Positions 1-6,339 of a stretch of 13,258 bases of DNA are shown here, in pieces. Position numbers and translations under genes: made by a program. Source of the stretch: Baffinella frigidus (Eukaryota; Cryptophyceae; Cryptomonadales; Baffinellaceae). The notes under the pieces were generated by a model, which was not told where the DNA came from, did not search any database, and was given only the letters and a program-made list of their open reading frames with translations. Each line of letters begins with the position of its first letter. Position 1 is the first letter of the stretch. Where the stretch lies: NCBI GenBank assembly GCA_026770585.1, contig MU646432.1:629373-642630 (forward strand). The letters run 5' to 3'.

Positions 1-96
1 CCATCCATCCATCCATCCATCGATCCATCGATCCATCCATCCATCGATCCATCCATCTATCCATCCATCCATCTATCTATCTATCTATCTATCTAA
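1..96. repeat. CCAT/CTAT tetranucleotide microsatellite
   Basis: The first bases are an almost uninterrupted run of CCAT units with occasional CGAT variants, passing into CTAT units from about position 69. It is a simple tetranucleotide repeat with no coding or structural signal. The left end lies outside the window, so the full length is unknown. Confidence 0.95.
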
Positions 97-480
97 TGGC
101 ATCTCGGAACATACCAGAATCTGTCCACATAAAAAGGCACAACACAGCATCATTATGCCTAAAATAGCATATACACCCTATCTTCCCGTCGGAAGCCTAA
201 CATAGCTGGACATAATCTGTCTAGTACCGAAATCAAATCGACGAGCCACCTTAACCCGGGGACACATTCAATTCAAATGAATTTGGACCCCTATTCGTTC
301 ATAGGAATTTGACAAAGGTTAATTAGGGCCCTAACAAATTTTAATTAGGGACGGAATCCCGTTTACTACTCCAAAATCGCTGAACTTACATGTGTGGCCG
401 GATGATCCTGCAGGATCGAAATTCCGCTGAGTCAAGCAGGAGCACCCGACTTGCGTAAGGCACGCCTCCACCCCCCACCC
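97..480. other. Unassigned spacer with small palindromes
   Basis: No exon-like block or element is supported here. Two short perfect palindromes are visible. One is TTAGGGCCCTAA at 323-334, which reads as two telomere-type half units facing each other. The other is GATCCTGCAGGATC at 404-417. A TTAATTAGGG motif recurs at about 319-329 and 349-359. Nothing else stands out. Confidence 0.6.
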
Positions 481-716
481 CTGATCCCTCATAACCTGTC
501 CCGCCCCTCAACCCTCAAAACCTGTGCCGGTTCTCTCACCTGAACCCTTAATTTGGATAAACCCTGAACCCTGAACCCGAACCCCGAAGCTTTGAGGGTT
601 CACCCCTGAACCCTCATAACCTGTCCCGCCCCTCAACCCTCAAAACCAGTGCCGGTTCTCTCACCTAAACCCTTAATTTGAATAAACCCTGAACCCTGAA
701 CCCGAAACCCGAAGCC
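481..716. repeat. Two-copy direct repeat, period 125 bp
   Basis: A block of about 110 bp occurs at 481-590 and again at 606-716, offset by 125 bp with only a few substitutions. Both copies contain ATAACCTGTCCCGCCCCTCA, then TGCCGGTTCTCTCACC, and both end in CCCTGAA/CCCGAA heptamers. The second copy runs straight into the long CCCGAAA array. No reading frame is supported across it. Confidence 0.85.
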
Positions 717-1168
717 CGAAGCCCGAAGCCCGAAACCCGAAACCCGACACCCGAAACCCGAAACCCGAAACCCGAAACCCGAAACCCGAAACCCAAAACC
801 CGAAACCCAAAACCCGAAACCCGAAACCCGACACCCGAAACCCGAAACCCGAAACCCGAAACCCGAAACCCGAAACCCAAAACCCGAAACCCGAAACCTG
901 AAACCTGAAACCCGAAACCCGAAACCCGAAACCCGAAACCCGAAACCTGAAACCTGAAACCCGAAACCCGAAACCTGAAACCCGAAACCCGAAACCCGAA
1001 ACCCGAAACCCGAAACCTGAAACCTGAAACCCGAAACCCGAAACCCGAAACCCGAAACCCGAAACCCGAAACCCGAAACCTGAAACCTGAAACCCGAAAC
1101 CCGAAACCCGAAACCCGAAACCCGAAACCTGAAACCTGAAACCTGACACCCGAGACCTGAAACCTGAA
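696..1168. repeat. Long CCCGAAA heptamer array (telomere-like variant)
   Basis: About 65 tandem 7-bp units, mostly CCCGAAA with scattered CCTGAAA, CCCAAAA and CCCGACA variants. The unit differs from the plant-type telomere heptamer CCCTAAA by one base. The array is C-rich on this strand throughout. Because 7 is not divisible by 3 and the unit lacks a stop on the minus strand, all three minus frames stay open and give low-complexity peptides of the GFGFRVS kind. Those peptides are artefacts of the array. Confidence 0.95.
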
Positions 1169-1177
1169 ACCGCAAAG

Positions 1178-1254
1178 CGCAAGGAGGAGGCAGGAGGTGA
1201 CACTCACACAGAGCAGCTACCGACCCGATGATACGTGAGATTCAGGAGAAGTAA
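1178..1254 (+). pseudogene. Degenerate upstream copy of exon E1
   Basis: This stretch follows the CCCGAAA array and aligns loosely with the exon-like block at 1438-1541. Both start CGCAAG plus AGGA, share a CTCACA…AGAGC core and a TACCGA step, and both end in GGAGAAGT followed by A or GA. The frame is broken here by stops, so I read it as a decayed partial copy. The alignment is by eye and contains gaps, so confidence is low. Confidence 0.3.
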
Positions 1255-1290
1255 CTCTCGATTTCAGGGTCGTGAAGCTAGAAAAGGTCC

Positions 1291-1366
1291 GAGGGCTCCT
1301 AGGATGTGGGTTTAGGTTTTGCCCGGAGGGCTCTTAGGACCGCGTCGCAAATCCCATATTTGCGAC
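1291..1366. repeat. Short direct repeat and hairpin
   Basis: GAGGGCTCYTAGGA occurs at 1291-1304 and 1327-1340. Directly after the second copy, GTCGCAAAT at 1344-1352 pairs perfectly with ATTTGCGAC at 1358-1366 across a five-base loop. The role is unknown. Around 1381-1425 there are degenerate CCTGAAA and GAAGTTG repeats leading into E1. Confidence 0.7.
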
Positions 1367-1437
1367 TTTGACGCCGCACACCTGAAACCTGAAGCCTGGA
1401 AGTTGGAAGTTGGAAGTTGGAACCTGAAACCGCGCAC

Positions 1438-1541
1438 CGCAAGCAGGACGTCTCGCTCACAAAGAGCTCGTTGGCGTACCGAGTGGGGTTTCGAGCCGAC
1501 GAGGGAGTCACGGAGGACGTGTTAGGGCCGCTCGAGGAGAA
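1438..1541 (+). CDS. Exon-like block E1, unrecognised protein
   Basis: One frame stays open for about 34 codons and reads as a normal soluble sequence, with segments RKQDVSLTKSSLAYRVGF and RADEGVTEDVLGPLEE. Acidic and hydrophobic residues are mixed as in a real protein, unlike the repeat-derived peptides around it. The block ends GAGGAGAA followed by GTGAGTG, a near-consensus splice donor, so the exon would end at 1541 and the in-frame TGA just beyond would fall in the intron. The left boundary is not clear; 1438 is where similarity to the upstream degenerate copy begins. I do not recognise a family. It lies about 2 kb upstream of the nearest copy of E3 and may belong to the same gene or to another one. 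Confidence 0.35.
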
Positions 1542-1554
1542 GTGAGTGCCCTTC

Positions 1555-1605
1555 GGGTTATGAGCCCGCGATCCTGAGGGTTATGAGCCCTTACCTCAGA
1601 GTTAG
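1555..1605. repeat. GGGTTATGAGCC short repeats
   Basis: GGGTTATGAGCCC occurs twice in quick succession after the E1 donor. Relatives occur at about 1785-1812 (TACGAGCCC, GGTCATGAGCC), 2312-2323 (GGGTTACGAGCC) and 7974-7986 (GGTTATGAGCC). Function unknown. Confidence 0.6.
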
Positions 1606-1783
1606 CCACACGACGATGACCTATGCACCAAATCCCTCTGTTTTCAAAGTCAACTTGCCTTCAATCGCCCACGATTCTGTCAACTTATCCGGATTCCGGA
1701 TTAAGATACTTTGAGAAGTGCAGGAATAATAGAAAGATTCAACACAAATACACCTGTTTGATACACAGGCCATCGTCGCGTGG
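1606..1783. mobile_element. MITE-like element H, 13-bp terminal inverted repeats
   Basis: CCACACGACGATG at 1606-1618 is inverted as CATCGTCGCGTGG at 1771-1783, one mismatch in 13. TA follows the right end at 1784-1785 and a TTA lies one base outside the left end. The 178-bp interior has no open frame of note and only weak internal symmetry. The size, terminal repeats and lack of coding capacity fit a non-autonomous DNA transposon. Its terminus begins CCACACGA like families A and B. Confidence 0.65.
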
Positions 1784-1890
1784 TACGAGCCCTTGCCTTA
1801 GGGTCATGAGCCTCACATGGGTTACTCGCGAATAAGGACACGCAGCACCGTAGGGTCGTACAGTAGGGCTAGTCCAAGGAGCCAATCCGG

Positions 1891-2011
1891 GGAAACTGTT
1901 TTTCTTTCAGAATCTGGTAACAAAAATTACCACACAACTTCTTTAATATTACTAGGAAGTCGCAATTGGGTAGTAATTTTTGTTCAGTTTCTGAAAGAAG
2001 AATGAGTTTCC
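1891..2011. mobile_element. Foldback element J
   Basis: The left arm starting GGAAACTG at 1891, which includes CTTTCAGAA and CAAAAATTAC, is inverted in the right arm ending GAGTTTCC at 2011, which includes GTAATTTTTG and TTTCTGAAAG. The arms are about 40 bp with several mismatches and indels. The interior is AT-rich. It is a short hairpin-type MITE with no coding capacity. Both strands give a short open frame across it only because of the symmetry. Confidence 0.65.
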
Positions 2012-2026
2012 TCGGACGAGAGCATA

Positions 2027-2216
2027 CCACTCGAGAGTGCTGGAGGATCCTATTCACATGTGGGGTTGTAAATATTTGTACCAGGATAACGCAACCAACC
2101 TCGTGACTCTGCTAATTTCGCAGAGTTACGTGACCAACCTCACGAAAGTTACTACACAAATGCCCACTTGTAGAAGAAAACGTTTTTAAACCGGCCCCTA
2201 TAGCATTCTCGTGTGG
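2027..2216 (-). mobile_element. MITE A, copy 1 (inverted relative to copy 2)
   Basis: Terminal repeats CCACTCGAGAGTGCT (2027-2041) and AGCATTCTCGTGTGG (2202-2216) bound a 190-bp element. TA lies immediately outside both ends (2025-2026 and 2217-2218), fitting a TA target-site duplication. The interior, including ACGCAACCAACCTCGTG and ACACAAATGCCCACTTGT, matches copy A2 at 5848-6044 in reverse complement. No coding capacity is visible, so it would depend on a transposase supplied elsewhere. Confidence 0.85.
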
Positions 2217-2312
2217 TAGGACCACGGGGACGGTGCGTGCCCTTCTTCGCGAGTAACCCTTATAAGGTTACCATTTTTTTTTCTTAGGGTTACGGTCCCT
2301 TGCGTTTGTAGG

Positions 2313-2391
2313 GTTACGAGCCTTGCGTTGCCCTCGTTCGTGGCTCTTGGCGTGTTCTCCTTCTTTGTTAGGGTCCGTCCGCGCGTGGAGC
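2313..2391 (+). CDS. Possible hydrophobic exon fragment E2
   Basis: One + frame reads a compact hydrophobic stretch, SLALPSFVALGVFSFFV, followed by basic RVRPRVELV and a stop. It could be a membrane-spanning segment. The codons are GC-biased at third positions, as in the better exon blocks. Against it, the left part overlaps a short GGGTTACGRNCCTTGCG repeat, no second copy exists for comparison, and the splice sites are ambiguous (a GTTAGG donor at about 2368 is possible). Confidence 0.2.
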
Positions 2392-2395
2392 TGGT

Positions 2396-2480
2396 TTAGA
2401 CTTCCTCTAAAGTTGTGGCTTTAGAGCTCTAAAGTGGTTGAACTTAAGAGGCTGTAGAGCTCTAAAGTTGTTGAACTTTC
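2396..2480. repeat. TAGAGCTCTAAAG direct repeat with palindrome
   Basis: TAGAGCTCTAAAGTGGTTGAACTT recurs about 32 bp later as TAGAGCTCTAAAGTTGTTGAACTT, and a shorter CTCTAAAGTTGTGG precedes it. The first copy includes the perfect palindrome TTTAGAGCTCTAAA at 2420-2433. From 2490 to 2590 the sequence returns to degenerate CCCTAAA and CCCGAAA heptamers, then their G-rich complement. Confidence 0.75.
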
Positions 2481-2726
2481 CGCCGCCCCGGAACTCCAAA
2501 CCCTAAAACACGAAACCCGAAACCCTAGATCAGGTCTCTATATCAGATCTCAGGCTTCAGGTTTTGGGCTTCGGGTGTCGGGTTTCGGGCGAACTCATAG
2601 TCAATCCGAAGTTCACATGGAAACGTGTAAACAGTAAAAAACGATTTCAAAGAAAGTCACTACACGACTGCTGTAATACTACATGTAAAGACACTCGAGA
2701 GCAGAAAGATGCTCTAGAGAGTCACC

Positions 2727-2785
2727 TACCCAGAGTCATATATCACCGAGTATACAACAGTATACGAAGAAAATTTTATTGCCCG
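2727..2785. repeat. Dispersed repeat shared with 10606-10655
   Basis: CCCAGAGTCATATATCACCG followed by AGTATACAACAGTATACGAAG is repeated almost exactly at 10606-10655 in the same orientation. GTATAC…GTATAC inside forms a short inverted repeat. The 2600-2930 stretch otherwise holds only the 26-bp tandem pair noted separately and no supported exon. Confidence 0.75.
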
Positions 2786-2836
2786 ATTTTTGAAAATTAG
2801 AAAGGTTTCCACATGAAATTGGCAGGTCGGTGGAGT

Positions 2837-2888
2837 TCAATGAAAACGTTGGAGCCATTTTCAATGGAAACGTTGGAGCCATTGGTGT
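2837..2888. repeat. Tandem pair of a 26-bp unit
   Basis: TTCAATGAAAACGTTGGAGC and TTCAATGGAAACGTTGGAGC occur back to back, each followed by CATT. The GTTGGAGCCATT core also appears near 7478-7489. No function is suggested. Confidence 0.75.
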
Positions 2889-2929
2889 GCCGCGCCGCCA
2901 GCACTCCTTCGGCCCCCACAGGTCCCCTA

Positions 2930-3074
2930 GCTCTGTCCTAGTAAATTTGGGCTCGCCATGAATTCGCCCCCCCCCGAAATTTCACATGTGAATTTCTTGG
3001 GGTAGGGGCAAAATTCACACGAGAAATTTCGGGGGGGGCGAATTTAGCGAGCCTTAATCTAAGTGGGACAGAGC
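2930..3074. mobile_element. MITE-like element E, TA-flanked
   Basis: GCTCTGTCC at 2930-2938 is inverted as GGACAGAGC at 3066-3074, and TA lies directly outside each end (2928-2929, 3075-3076). Inside, GGCTCGCC…GAATTCGCC plus a C-run and GAAATTTC is mirrored by GAAATTTC, a G-run, GGCGAATT and GCGAGCC, so the whole 145 bp folds into one long imperfect hairpin. No coding potential. Confidence 0.75.
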
Positions 3075-3168
3075 TAGGTTCCCTCTACGTGGGAAAAGTC
3101 TTTTTTTTGTTTGCCAGATTCACTCGGTACCTAGAGGACAAGACCGGCGAAAACCAGTACTTTTTTCA

Positions 3169-3246
3169 CTGCAAAAGTTGCCAAAAATGGCTCCACCGAC
3201 GGCTTCGCTGCAAAAGTTGCCAAAAATGGCTCCACCGACGGCTTCG
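3169..3246. repeat. Exact 39-bp tandem duplication
   Basis: CTGCAAAAGTTGCCAAAAAT and the following GGCTCCACCGACGGCTTCG occur twice with no visible differences, at 3169-3207 and 3208-3246. The period is a multiple of three, so a frame on the minus strand stays open and reads a repeated 13-residue segment. With no homologous copy for comparison and no splice signals, I do not call a gene. Confidence 0.9.
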
Positions 3247-3339
3247 CAGGTGCCATTAAGATGTCTAAAGCCTGGATTGGATCCCGCGTAGCTCCCACAC
3301 AGACTTCGAAGGGATTTCATGAATGGCCGAAAAGGGGAT

Positions 3340-3508
3340 GATCTCATCCGGCCAGGTATTTAATTTAAATGCTCGGCGGAGTTCCCCATACAATGAAAAT
3401 TACTACACAGGCGATGAAAGACTCGTGTCCGAAAGATCATGTGTAGTAATTTTCGTACATTTGGGGAACTCCCGAGCATTCAATTTAAATACCTGACCGG
3501 ATTAGATC
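3340..3508. mobile_element. Foldback element F
   Basis: GATCTCATCCGGCCAGGTATT at the left is mirrored by AATACCTGACCGGATTAGATC at the right. Pairing continues inward through TTTAAATGCTCGG, GAGTTCCCC and GAAAATTACTACACA. The arms are about 75 bp with a loop of about 20 bp. The inner arms carry the AAAATTACTACACA motif seen in other elements of the window. No clear target-site duplication is seen. Confidence 0.75.
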
Positions 3509-3572
3509 CACAGGACCGTTCAGTAGGCAATCCGTAGAGGAATAGGGTTGGTCCTACGGATGTCCTAACCGA

Positions 3573-3629
3573 ATTTGACGATCAATTTGACCATCATAGG
3601 GCTGCGGAACGCGCGGCAGCACTTCAACC
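3573..3629 (+). pseudogene. Partial copy of exon E3
   Basis: The ATTTGACSATCA units followed by ATAGGGCTGCGGAACGCGCG and CAGCACTTCAAC match the E3 copies at 5179-5208 and 5437-5466. The frame reads IIGLRNARQHFN, then the match ends abruptly at CCAAAAATTTGG. It lies about 1.4 kb upstream of the longer copies and inside inverted-repeat element C. Confidence 0.8.
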
Positions 3630-3708
3630 CAAAAATTTGGGGGCCCACTGGTCCCCGAGAGTTGACGGCTCTGGTACAAAACGTCAAAACTTTCACCATT
3701 TTGCGTTA

Positions 3709-3872
3709 GATCGTTTGCGGTAATTGTTGTCCGTTTTCGAGTTGGAGTTTTCGAGTTTTCAAGTTTTCATTTGTACCAGAAGTGTCCATTTAATTTGTTT
3801 TACGACCTTGACAATATTTTGAAACTTTCTAAAACTTGAAATTTTGACGGAGAACAATTACCGCAAACGCTG
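3709..3872. mobile_element. MITE D, copy 1, TA-flanked
   Basis: GATCGTTTGCGGTAATTGTT at the left is inverted as GAACAATTACCGCAAACGCTG at the right, and TA lies outside both ends (3707-3708, 3873-3874). The 164-bp element shares its terminal repeat GCGTTTGCGGTAATTGTT with D2 at 11790-12007, but the interiors differ. The interior is AT-rich and non-coding. The TA target and terminal-repeat layout fit a non-autonomous element of the Tc1/mariner type, though other TA-targeting families are possible. Confidence 0.8.
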
Positions 3873-4053
3873 TACTTGCGTTAAAGCATTTGATCCATTC
3901 CGTAGGAACCCCCCCTATGTCCCTACGGATTGCCTACCGTAGGGTCGTAGGTGTTATCGCGTAAGGGTTATTCGAAATCCCTTTGAAGTCTGCTGTGTGG
4001 GAACCATTCAACCGCCCTTTTCGTCCCGGAGCGGAGACCTCGTCATTGTCTCG

Positions 4054-4096
4054 GCCTAAACCCTAAACCCTAAACCCTAAACCCTAAACCCTAAAC
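4054..4096. repeat. Perfect CCCTAAA array
   Basis: Six uninterrupted units of the canonical plant/algal telomere heptamer CCCTAAA. It is interstitial here, because ordinary repeats and exon fragments lie on both sides. It marks the left end of a 500-bp heptamer-rich block. Confidence 0.9.
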
Positions 4097-4109
4097 GTAT
4101 ACCCTCACC

Positions 4110-4183
4110 CAGAAACCTCTCCCCGCCAAAGCCAACCGGCTCCAAACCCTCAACCCTCATTCCTCAACCCTCAACCCTCATTC

Positions 4184-4229
<46 letters not shown>

Positions 4230-4545
4230 ACCCTTAACCTTCAACCCTAAACCTTGAACCAGAAACCTGTACCCGCCGAGGCCAACCGTCTCCAAACCCT
4301 CAACCCTCATTCCTGAACCCTCATCCCTCAACCCTCAACCCTGAACACTAAATACTAAACCCTAAACCCTAAACCCTAAACCCTAAACCCTGAAGCAGAA
4401 ACCAGTACCCGCCGAAGCCAACCGTCTCCAAACCCTCAACCCCCATTCCTGAATCCTCAACCCTCAACCCTCAACCCTCAATACTAAACCCTCAATACTA
4501 AACCCTAAACCCTAAACCTTGAAGCAGAAACCAGCACCCGCCGGA
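4110..4545. repeat. Higher-order repeat built on heptamers, four copies
   Basis: CAGAAACC plus NGTACCCGCCGARGCCAACC recurs at 4110, 4260, 4396 and 4518, with spacings of 150, 136 and 122 bp. Each copy except the truncated last is followed by CCAAACCCTCAACCC…TTCCT and then runs of CCCTCAA and CCCTAAA. The 30-bp unique segment is conserved while the heptamer filler varies in length. No reading frame is consistently preserved. Confidence 0.8.
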
Positions 4546-4552
4546 GCCAAGC

Positions 4553-4910
4553 GCCCTGCCAGCCTTCGACGCGTCAAACGGTCTCATCCTGAAATCATGC
4601 GATCTATTCCAAGTATTTTGGTACGTTTACAACATGTTTTTTATTAATTTGTTTTAGTCAGTTTGTTTCAACTATTGTTATACGTTTATAACTTATTTTT
4701 TTTTGATTTAATTTCCCCCCCCGGCCTTGAACGCGTCAAACGGTCTCATCCTGCAATCATGCGAGTTGTCTCAACTATGTTTTAAAACACAGTTTTTACC
4801 CTAAAAAAGAGTTTTAATTGTTGTTTTTACGTTTATAAATATTTAATTAATTTGTTTTAATCAGTTGGTTTCAACTATGTTTATACGTTTATAACTTAAT
4901 TTTTTAAACT
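4553..4910. repeat. AT-rich tandem duplication with exon-like head
   Basis: GACGCGTCAAACGGTCTCAT followed by CCTGAAATCATGCGA at 4569-4603 recurs at about 4731-4765. In each copy it is followed by an AT-rich tail (TTAATTTGTTTTARTCAGTT, GTTTCAACTAT, TACGTTTATAACTTA). The second copy carries an extra segment of about 65 bp. The head reads AFDASNGLIL in one frame, weakly like AFDAIDGKA at the start of E3, so it may be an exon edge. The AT-rich tail, to about 5002, has no coding signal. Confidence 0.6.
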
Positions 4911-5002
4911 TGAATTTTCATTACGTTTTCATCCAATCAATTATTCGTGTTTGTCGTTGAATTTCGATCATCTTATTTTAATCATTTCATTTTAACATTT
5001 TT

Positions 5003-5073
5003 GATAACGAAAGTTACTACACATTTGCTGCACTATTACTAGGATGAACCAGCTGTGTTGTAATTTTCATTGC
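5003..5073. mobile_element. Small hairpin element M abutting an E3 copy
   Basis: ATAACGAAAGTTACTACACA on the left is mirrored by TGTGTTGTAATTTTCATTG on the right with a few mismatches, giving a hairpin of about 70 bp. The ACTACACA motif is shared with elements A, F and L. Its right edge directly adjoins the first base of the E3 copy that starts CTGGCTGCGGAG. Confidence 0.5.
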
Positions 5074-5253
5074 CTGGCTGCGGAGCGCGCCTTCCACGCT
5101 CTAGATCTGACCATCAATTTGGCCATCAATTTGAACATCATTTTGACCATCATTTTGACCATCAGCGTGACCATCATAGGGCTGCGGAACGCGCGGCAGC
5201 ACTTCAACCAGGCGTACGCGCGGCGGTTCAGAATGTTCCTCGTAGTGTTTTGA
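5074..5253 (+). pseudogene. Partial copy of exon E3 (E3a)
   Basis: The frame reads LAAERAFHALDL, then a repetitive hydrophobic segment (TINLAINLNIILTIIL and so on), then IGLRNARQHFNQAYARR. The first and last parts match E3 at 5338-5361 and 5434-5487. After ARR the match ends, the frame reads FRMFLVVF and stops at 5251-5253. Differences from E3 include silent ones (GCT/GCG in HAL, CGG/CGA in ARR) and changes such as AAER versus AAQR. It is one of two long E3 copies about 250 bp apart. It lacks the downstream WEAHRK part, so it is probably a truncated duplicate, although alternative use as an exon cannot be excluded. Confidence 0.6.
5102..5178 (+). repeat. 12-bp minisatellite ATTTGACCATCA within E3a
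   Basis: About six diverged copies of a 12-bp unit of the form ATTTGACCATCA. The same unit array occurs in E3 at about 5377-5438 and, reduced to two units, at 3573-3598. Being a multiple of three, it keeps the frame and encodes repeating TINL/TIIL tetrapeptides between FHAL and GLRNARQ. Confidence 0.85.
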
Positions 5254-5310
5254 GTGGTAACTCTTATCTCATGTTTTGTTTTCGGCGTTGGGGCGGCGTC
5301 CACGCGCTAG

Positions 5311-5529
5311 ATCTACGCGTTTGATGCCATTGATGGCAAGGCTGCTCAACGCACCTTCCACGCGCTGGCTATCACTTCGGCCATCAATTTGACTATCAAT
5401 TCGGCCATTAATTTGACGATCAATTTGACCATCATAGGGCTGCGGAACGCGCGGCAGCACTTCAACCAGGCGTACGCGCGACGGTGGGAGGCCCACCGCA
5501 AGTCGTGCTTCTCCGAGATGAACTTTAAG
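5311..5529 (+). CDS. Exon-like block E3, unrecognised protein
   Basis: This is the longest coherent coding block in the window: 73 codons open without interruption. It reads IYAFDAIDGKAAQRTFHAL, then a hydrophobic 12-bp-repeat segment (INLTINSAINLTINL), then GLRNARQHFNQAYARRW and EAHRKSCFSEMNFK. The non-repeat parts look like an amphipathic, Arg/Gln-rich helical region. The right edge, AACTTTAAG before GTCCCA, is a plausible phase-0 donor, and two further copies of this edge (5662-5703, 6284-6310) end at the same AAG. The left edge is placed after CTAG at 5307-5310. That is uncertain, because the bases just upstream resemble a copy of the FHALDL part. Copies at 3573 and 5074 support the frame. 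The repeat insert is odd and may be recent or spliced out. No family is recognised. Confidence 0.45.
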
Positions 5530-5623
5530 GTCCCACGCCAGATTGATCGGGGGAAACCGACGCCTTATCCACGACAGATCTGTCGCCGTTGACTTAAGAA
5601 TTGTCGTCGCTGACTTAAGAATT

Positions 5624-5651
5624 CAAGGGTTCAGGGTTCAGGGTTCAGGGC
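5624..5651. repeat. Short GGGTTCA array
   Basis: Four GGGTTCA units lie between E3 and its second 3' edge copy. This is the first place where the heptamers are G-rich on the + strand, and the orientation persists to about 6345. Confidence 0.85.
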
Positions 5652-5661
5652 GCAGAGGTGA

Positions 5662-5703
5662 GAGGCGCTCCGCAAGTCGTGCTTCTTCGAGATGAACTTC
5701 AAG
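5662..5703 (+). pseudogene. Copy of the 3' edge of E3
   Basis: GAGGCGCTCCGCAAGTCGTG and CTTCTTCGAGATGAACTTCAAG match the end of E3 and read EALRKSCFFEMNFK. The copy ends at the same AAG, here followed by GTCAGA, a better donor than at E3 itself. TTT/TTC at the last Phe is a silent difference. Confidence 0.7.
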
Positions 5704-5723
5704 GTCAGAAGCTGCAGCACTGA

Positions 5724-5800
5724 GTTCGAGCCCTCTCTGGACGCCTTAAGTTGACGGTCGGACCGTAAGTCTCTGGACGCCTTAAGTTGACGGTCCGACG
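5724..5800. repeat. Direct repeat CTCTGGACGCCTTAAGTTGA
   Basis: CTCTGGACGCCTTAAGTTGA followed by CGGTC occurs at about 5735-5759 and 5771-5795, a period of 36 bp. CTTAAG-containing variants also lie at 5592-5622. No other signal is seen between the E3 edge copy and MITE A2. Confidence 0.7.
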
Positions 5801-5847
5801 CCATAAGTTCAATAACAGTCTCTTCTCAAGCTGAGGGTTGAGGGTTT

Positions 5848-6044
5848 CCACACGAGAATGCTCTCTCTTGGAGAGGCCTATTTAAATTCGTTTGTTTTCA
5901 CAAGTGGGCATTTGTGTAGCAACTTTCGGGAGGTTGGTCACATAACTCTGCGAAGTTGGCACACGCACGAGGTTGGTTGCGTTATCCTGGTACAAACGTT
6001 TACAACCCCACATGTAAATAGGATCCTCCAGCATTCTCGTGTGG
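5848..6044 (+). mobile_element. MITE A, copy 2
   Basis: CCACACGAGAATGCT (5848-5862) is perfectly inverted as AGCATTCTCGTGTGG (6030-6044), a 15-bp terminal repeat around a 197-bp element. The interior matches copy A1 (2027-2216) in the opposite orientation, with moderate divergence. It landed in G-rich heptamer sequence: TGAGGGTT occurs on both sides, but this is also the local repeat, so the target-site duplication is ambiguous. No coding capacity. Confidence 0.88.
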
Positions 6045-6275
6045 TGAGGGTTCAGGGTCCAGGGTTCAAGGTCCAGGGTTCAGGGTCCAGGGTTCAGGGT
6101 TCAGGGTTCAGGGTCCAGGGTCCAGGGTCCAGGGTTCAGGGTTCAGGGTTCAGGGTCCAGGGTCCAGGGTCCAGGGTTCAGGGTCCAGGGTTCAGGGTTC
6201 AGGGTCCAGGGTTCAGGGTTCAGGGTTCAGGGTTCAGGGTTCAGAGTTCAGGGTTCAGGGTTCAGGGTTCAGGGG
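6045..6275. repeat. GGGTTCA/GGGTCCA heptamer array
   Basis: About 32 seven-base units alternating in blocks between GGGTTCA and GGGTCCA. It starts at the right edge of MITE A2 and stops a few bases before a copy of the E3 3' edge. The G-rich strand is the + strand, opposite to most arrays in the window. The open frame across it giving GFRVQGSGFRVQG peptides is an artefact. Confidence 0.95.
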
Positions 6276-6283
6276 CCGCGTTC

Positions 6284-6310
6284 TCGTGCTTCTCCGAGAT
6301 GAACTTCAAG
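6284..6310 (+). pseudogene. Second copy of the 3' edge of E3
   Basis: TCGTGCTTCTCCGAGATGAA plus CTTCAAG reads SCFSEMNFK, identical in protein to E3, with TTC for TTT at the last Phe. After AAG comes GCCAGG, so the donor GT is lost. It sits directly after the GGGTTCA array. Confidence 0.7.
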
Positions 6311-6339
6311 GCCAGGCGTTGAGGGTTCAGGGGTTGGCC

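Larger units (their letters stand above)
1819..2259. mobile_element. Outer inverted-repeat element enclosing two MITEs
   Basis: GGGTTACTCGCGAATAAGGACACGC and following bases (1819-1850) are inverted at 2231-2259, with a few mismatches and small gaps over about 30 bp. Between the arms lie MITE J (1891-2011) and MITE A1 (2027-2216). The arrangement looks like a nest in which younger elements landed inside an older inverted-repeat element. It could instead be an inverted duplication of flanking sequence. Confidence 0.55.
3521..3939. mobile_element. Inverted-repeat element C enclosing an exon fragment and MITE D1
   Basis: About 40 bp at 3521-3560 (AGTAGGCAATCCGTAG…GGTCCTACGGA) is inverted at 3899-3939 (TCCGTAGGAACC…TACGGATTGCCTAC). 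The arms are related to the solo C repeats near 9776, 10204 and 12297. The interior holds a partial copy of exon E3 (3573-3629) and MITE D1 (3709-3872). It may be an element that captured exon sequence, or two inverted C repeats that happen to bracket it. Confidence 0.55.

Noticed and set aside
696-1168. CRISPR-like or true telomere end
   Set aside because: The repeats are contiguous 7-mers without spacers, so not CRISPR. Unique sequence and exons lie on both sides, so these are interstitial arrays rather than a chromosome end.
633-1207. Three overlapping minus-strand open frames of about 176-180 codons
   Set aside because: They are translations of the CCCGAAA heptamer array in all three frames and give GFGFRVSGFGF-type low-complexity peptides. 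Simultaneous openness in three frames shows they come from the repeat, not from selection.
3120-3347. 75-codon minus-strand frame with a repeated 13-residue segment
   Set aside because: The repetition is an exact 39-bp duplication at DNA level and a + strand frame is equally open. No copy with silent changes is available, so coding cannot be supported.
5858-6322. 154-codon + strand open frame
   Set aside because: It runs through MITE A2 and the GGGTTCA array and ends in an E3 edge copy. Most of it is repeat-derived GSGFRVQ peptide and it starts inside a transposon terminus.
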